From assembly GCA_963762525.1 (NCBI GenBank), contig CAVXKT010000003.1, positions 310,001-374,000 on the forward strand: a stretch of DNA of 64,000 nucleotides, written 5' to 3'. Both the position numbers and the translations under genes were made by a program. Below, piece by piece: positions 62,743-64,000 of the stretch. Under the pieces are notes generated by a model, which was not told where the DNA came from, did no database searches, and saw only the letters and a program-made list of their open reading frames with translations. Origin of the DNA: DATFDN01 sp963762525. Lineage in GTDB: Bacteria > Pseudomonadota > Alphaproteobacteria > Acetobacterales > Acetobacteraceae. Numbering within the stretch: the first letter of the stretch is position 1; every line of letters starts with the position of its first letter.

Positions 62743-63522
62743 TCAGGCGCGCACGACCGGATTGCGCAAGGTCCCGATCCCGGTGATCTCGATCTCGCAC
62801 ACGTCGCCGTGGCGCATGTTCGCGGTTTCGCCTTCGGTGCCCATCCAGACCATGTCGCCGGGATAAAGCGTCAGGTAGCGGGTCATCGCCACCAGGTAAT
62901 CCACGACGCCGAAAACCATGTCGTTGGTGCGGAACTCGATCAGTTGCTTGCCGTTCAGCCGAACCTTCGTGACCATGTCCGCGAGCTTCGCCTCGGTCTC
63001 GATCCACGGCCCCATCGGCTTGAAGCTGTCGGTGTTCTTTGCCCGCCATAGGGTGCGGTCGGATTTCTGCCAGCTCCGCTCGCTCACGTCATTGCCGACC
63101 GTATAGCCGAGCACGGCGGAAAGCGCGTTCTCGCGGGTGAGGTTTTTGGCGGTGCGCCCGATCACGACGACCAACTCGCCCTCGTATTGCACCTGCTCGG
63201 TGGCGTCGCGCGGAATGACGATCGGCGCCTCCGGGCCGATCAGCGCGTTATTGGCGCGATAGCCGATGTCGGGCTGCGTCGGCAGGTTCGGCGCCTGGCC
63301 GATCTTCGCCGCCACCGCCTTCACGTGACCGGCGTAGTTCATCCCGCACGCGTAGAAGGTGGGCGGGATCAGCGGCGCCAGCAGCCGCGCTTCGGCAAGC
63401 TTCACGGGTGAGGGCCTGCGTTCCCAGGTGGCGAACGGCGAGCCGCGGACGGGGATCAGCTCATCGCCCTCCACGACGGCATAGGTCGGCGTGCCATTCT
63501 GGTCGAAGCGGGCCCAGCGCAT
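62743..63522 (-). CDS. Fumarylacetoacetate hydrolase (FAH) family protein
   Basis: A 259-residue FAH-fold enzyme. PTFYACGMNYAGHVKAVAAK, then VQYEGELVVVIGRTAKN (Glu metal ligand pattern ExE in the family), GYTVGNDVSERSWQ, KNTDSFKPMGPWIETE and LYPGDMVWMGTEGE. Family members hydrolyse or decarboxylate beta-diketo acids in aromatic degradation, such as 5-carboxymethyl-2-oxo-hex-3-ene-1,6-dioate or acylpyruvates. A link to the 11-24 kb catabolic cluster is possible but distant. ATG 63522 has GGGGAGGACACG. Confidence 0.9.
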   Translation of the reverse strand: MRWARFDQNGTPTYAVVEGDELIPVRGSPFATWERRPSPVKLAEARLLAPLIPPTFYACGMNYAGHVKAVAAKIGQAPNLPTQPDIGYRANNALIGPEAPIVIPRDATEQVQYEGELVVVIGRTAKNLTRENALSAVLGYTVGNDVSERSWQKSDRTLWRAKNTDSFKPMGPWIETEAKLADMVTKVRLNGKQLIEFRTNDMVFGVVDYLVAMTRYLTLYPGDMVWMGTEGETANMRHGDVCEIEITGIGTLRNPVVRA

Positions 63523-63571
63523 CGTGTCCTCCCCGGATGTGTTCCGGTCAGGCTAGCACCCGGCGCCGAGC

Positions 63572-63736
63572 TCAGGCAGTGGGCGGCTGCACCGGACCCG
63601 GCGACGGCACCTCGGCCGGCGGCGGCGAGGGCGAGACGTCCGGGCTCTGCGAGGGCGCCTCGGCAGGCGGACGCTGCGGCTGCTCGGCCGGCGCCGGCTG
63701 CGGCGGGGGTTGGGGCGTAGGAACGGGATCGGGCAT
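63572..63736 (-). CDS. Proline-rich small protein
   Basis: A 54-residue frame made almost only of Pro, Ala, Glu, Ser and Gln (MPDPVPTPQPPPQPAPAEQP ... VPSPGPVQPPTA). It has no fold motif or signal peptide and no clear ribosome site before ATG 63736. It may be a real short disordered protein or a GC-rich open frame. Kept because the repeated PxP pattern is consistent and no better gene covers 63523-63777. Confidence 0.4.
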   Translation of the reverse strand: MPDPVPTPQPPPQPAPAEQPQRPPAEAPSQSPDVSPSPPPAEVPSPGPVQPPTA

Positions 63737-63777
63737 GGCGTGTGAACGTACGGAGGCGAAAAGGGTTGCCCCCGGGA

Positions 63778-64000
63778 CTATGGCGAGGGAGGCGCGGCGT
63801 CGGTCCGTCCGTCGCTCGATGCGGCGACCCTGTCGGGGCCGGCGGCCGATTTCGGGGCTCCCTTGTACGCGATGTAGGCGCCATGGCTGATGCCCACCAA
63901 CCAAGCGAAACCGCCGCTGAAATCGGGCAGCCCGGAAATGCCCGCCTGGTCGAAATCCCGGGTGAATGACCGCCCCACCAGCACCGCGTAGCCAACGACC
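63778..64000 (-). CDS. C-terminal part of a membrane-type protein, cut by the window end
   Basis: About 74 visible residues continue upstream of the window. They contain VGYAVLVGRSFTRDFDQAGI, then a hydrophobic segment FAWLVGISHGAYIAYKGAPK followed by a polar tail (AAGPDRVAASSDGRTD). This looks like the last membrane helix and cytoplasmic tail of an integral membrane protein; the family is not recognised. GTG/ATG codons near 63984 are probably not the real start because the reading frame remains open to the edge. Confidence 0.5.
   Translation of the reverse strand, partial: VVGYAVLVGRSFTRDFDQAGISGLPDFSGGFAWLVGISHGAYIAYKGAPKSAAGPDRVAASSDGRTDAAPPSP

Overview
The window is a very GC-rich, gene-dense stretch of bacterial chromosome. 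Several things point to an alphaproteobacterium, probably Rhodospirillales/Acetobacteraceae-like: the tsaE-addB-addA-trxA order, AddAB instead of RecBCD, the single-chain indolepyruvate ferredoxin oxidoreductase, a PE-Lig-Pol LigD, and GTG/ATG starts overlapping the preceding stop almost everywhere. This placement is an inference from gene families and style; no rRNA or tRNA gene was seen to anchor it.

Layout. 0.1-3.1 kb (minus): a histidine kinase, a KaiC-like double ATPase and a receiver protein; the receiver has Asn at the phospho-acceptor position and the KaiC-like gene is broken many times. 3.2-6.4 kb: a GMC oxidoreductase, an orphan antitoxin-like gene, a REP-like hairpin pair and a fatty acid hydroxylase. 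6.5-11 kb: fused indolepyruvate oxidoreductase and an FkbM methyltransferase. 11-24 kb: a catabolic locus with an IclR regulator, two double-cupin proteins (one gentisate 1,2-dioxygenase-like), SDR, alpha/beta hydrolase, TPP-dependent decarboxylase, a Rieske oxygenase with its flavin/2Fe-2S reductase and a small helix-turn-helix companion, a two-domain VOC (extradiol-type) protein and an MFS transporter. Together these look like uptake and stepwise oxidation of an unidentified aromatic or cyclic acid.

24-31 kb: a sugar-acid module (NAD-type 6-phosphogluconate dehydrogenase, nucleoside hydrolase, gluconokinase, xylose-dehydrogenase-like SDR), an alkyl-DNA repair pair (Ogt-type methyltransferase plus 2OG-Fe(II) oxygenase), a less GC-rich haloperoxidase-like hydrolase, and a LexA-like winged-helix gene cut by an amber codon. 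31-33.5 kb: peptidoglycan-binding protein, ferredoxin-NADP reductase, SDR. 33.6-40.8 kb: housekeeping tsaE-addB-addA-trxA. 40.8-46.6 kb: decayed Uma2 gene, luciferase-like monooxygenase, TsdA-like dihaem cytochrome with a Tat-exported DsrE-like partner, small proteins and an MFS transporter. 46.7-51.9 kb: a complete peptide/nickel-type ABC importer. 51.9-59.7 kb (minus): a tightly overlapping seven-gene operon with two NAD-dependent epimerases, a B12-binding radical SAM enzyme and four glycosyltransferases (three CgeB-like). This is the best candidate here for an undescribed biosynthetic system. 59.9-64 kb: LigD with a small conserved partner, an FAH-family hydrolase and two small or partial ORFs.

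Caution for every reader: about 20 genes are split by frameshifts, and in twelve cases that I checked by hand removal of one base restores a continuous family-consistent protein. Most of the breaks are therefore more likely consensus errors than real pseudogenes. Short palindromic repeats sharing the arms CCCTCACCC/GGGTGAGGG or TCTCCCGC/GCGGGAGA recur at 0.14-0.24, 61.65-61.72 and 62.71-62.74 kb, and lie partly inside coding sequence. No stretch longer than about 300 bases lacks a gene.
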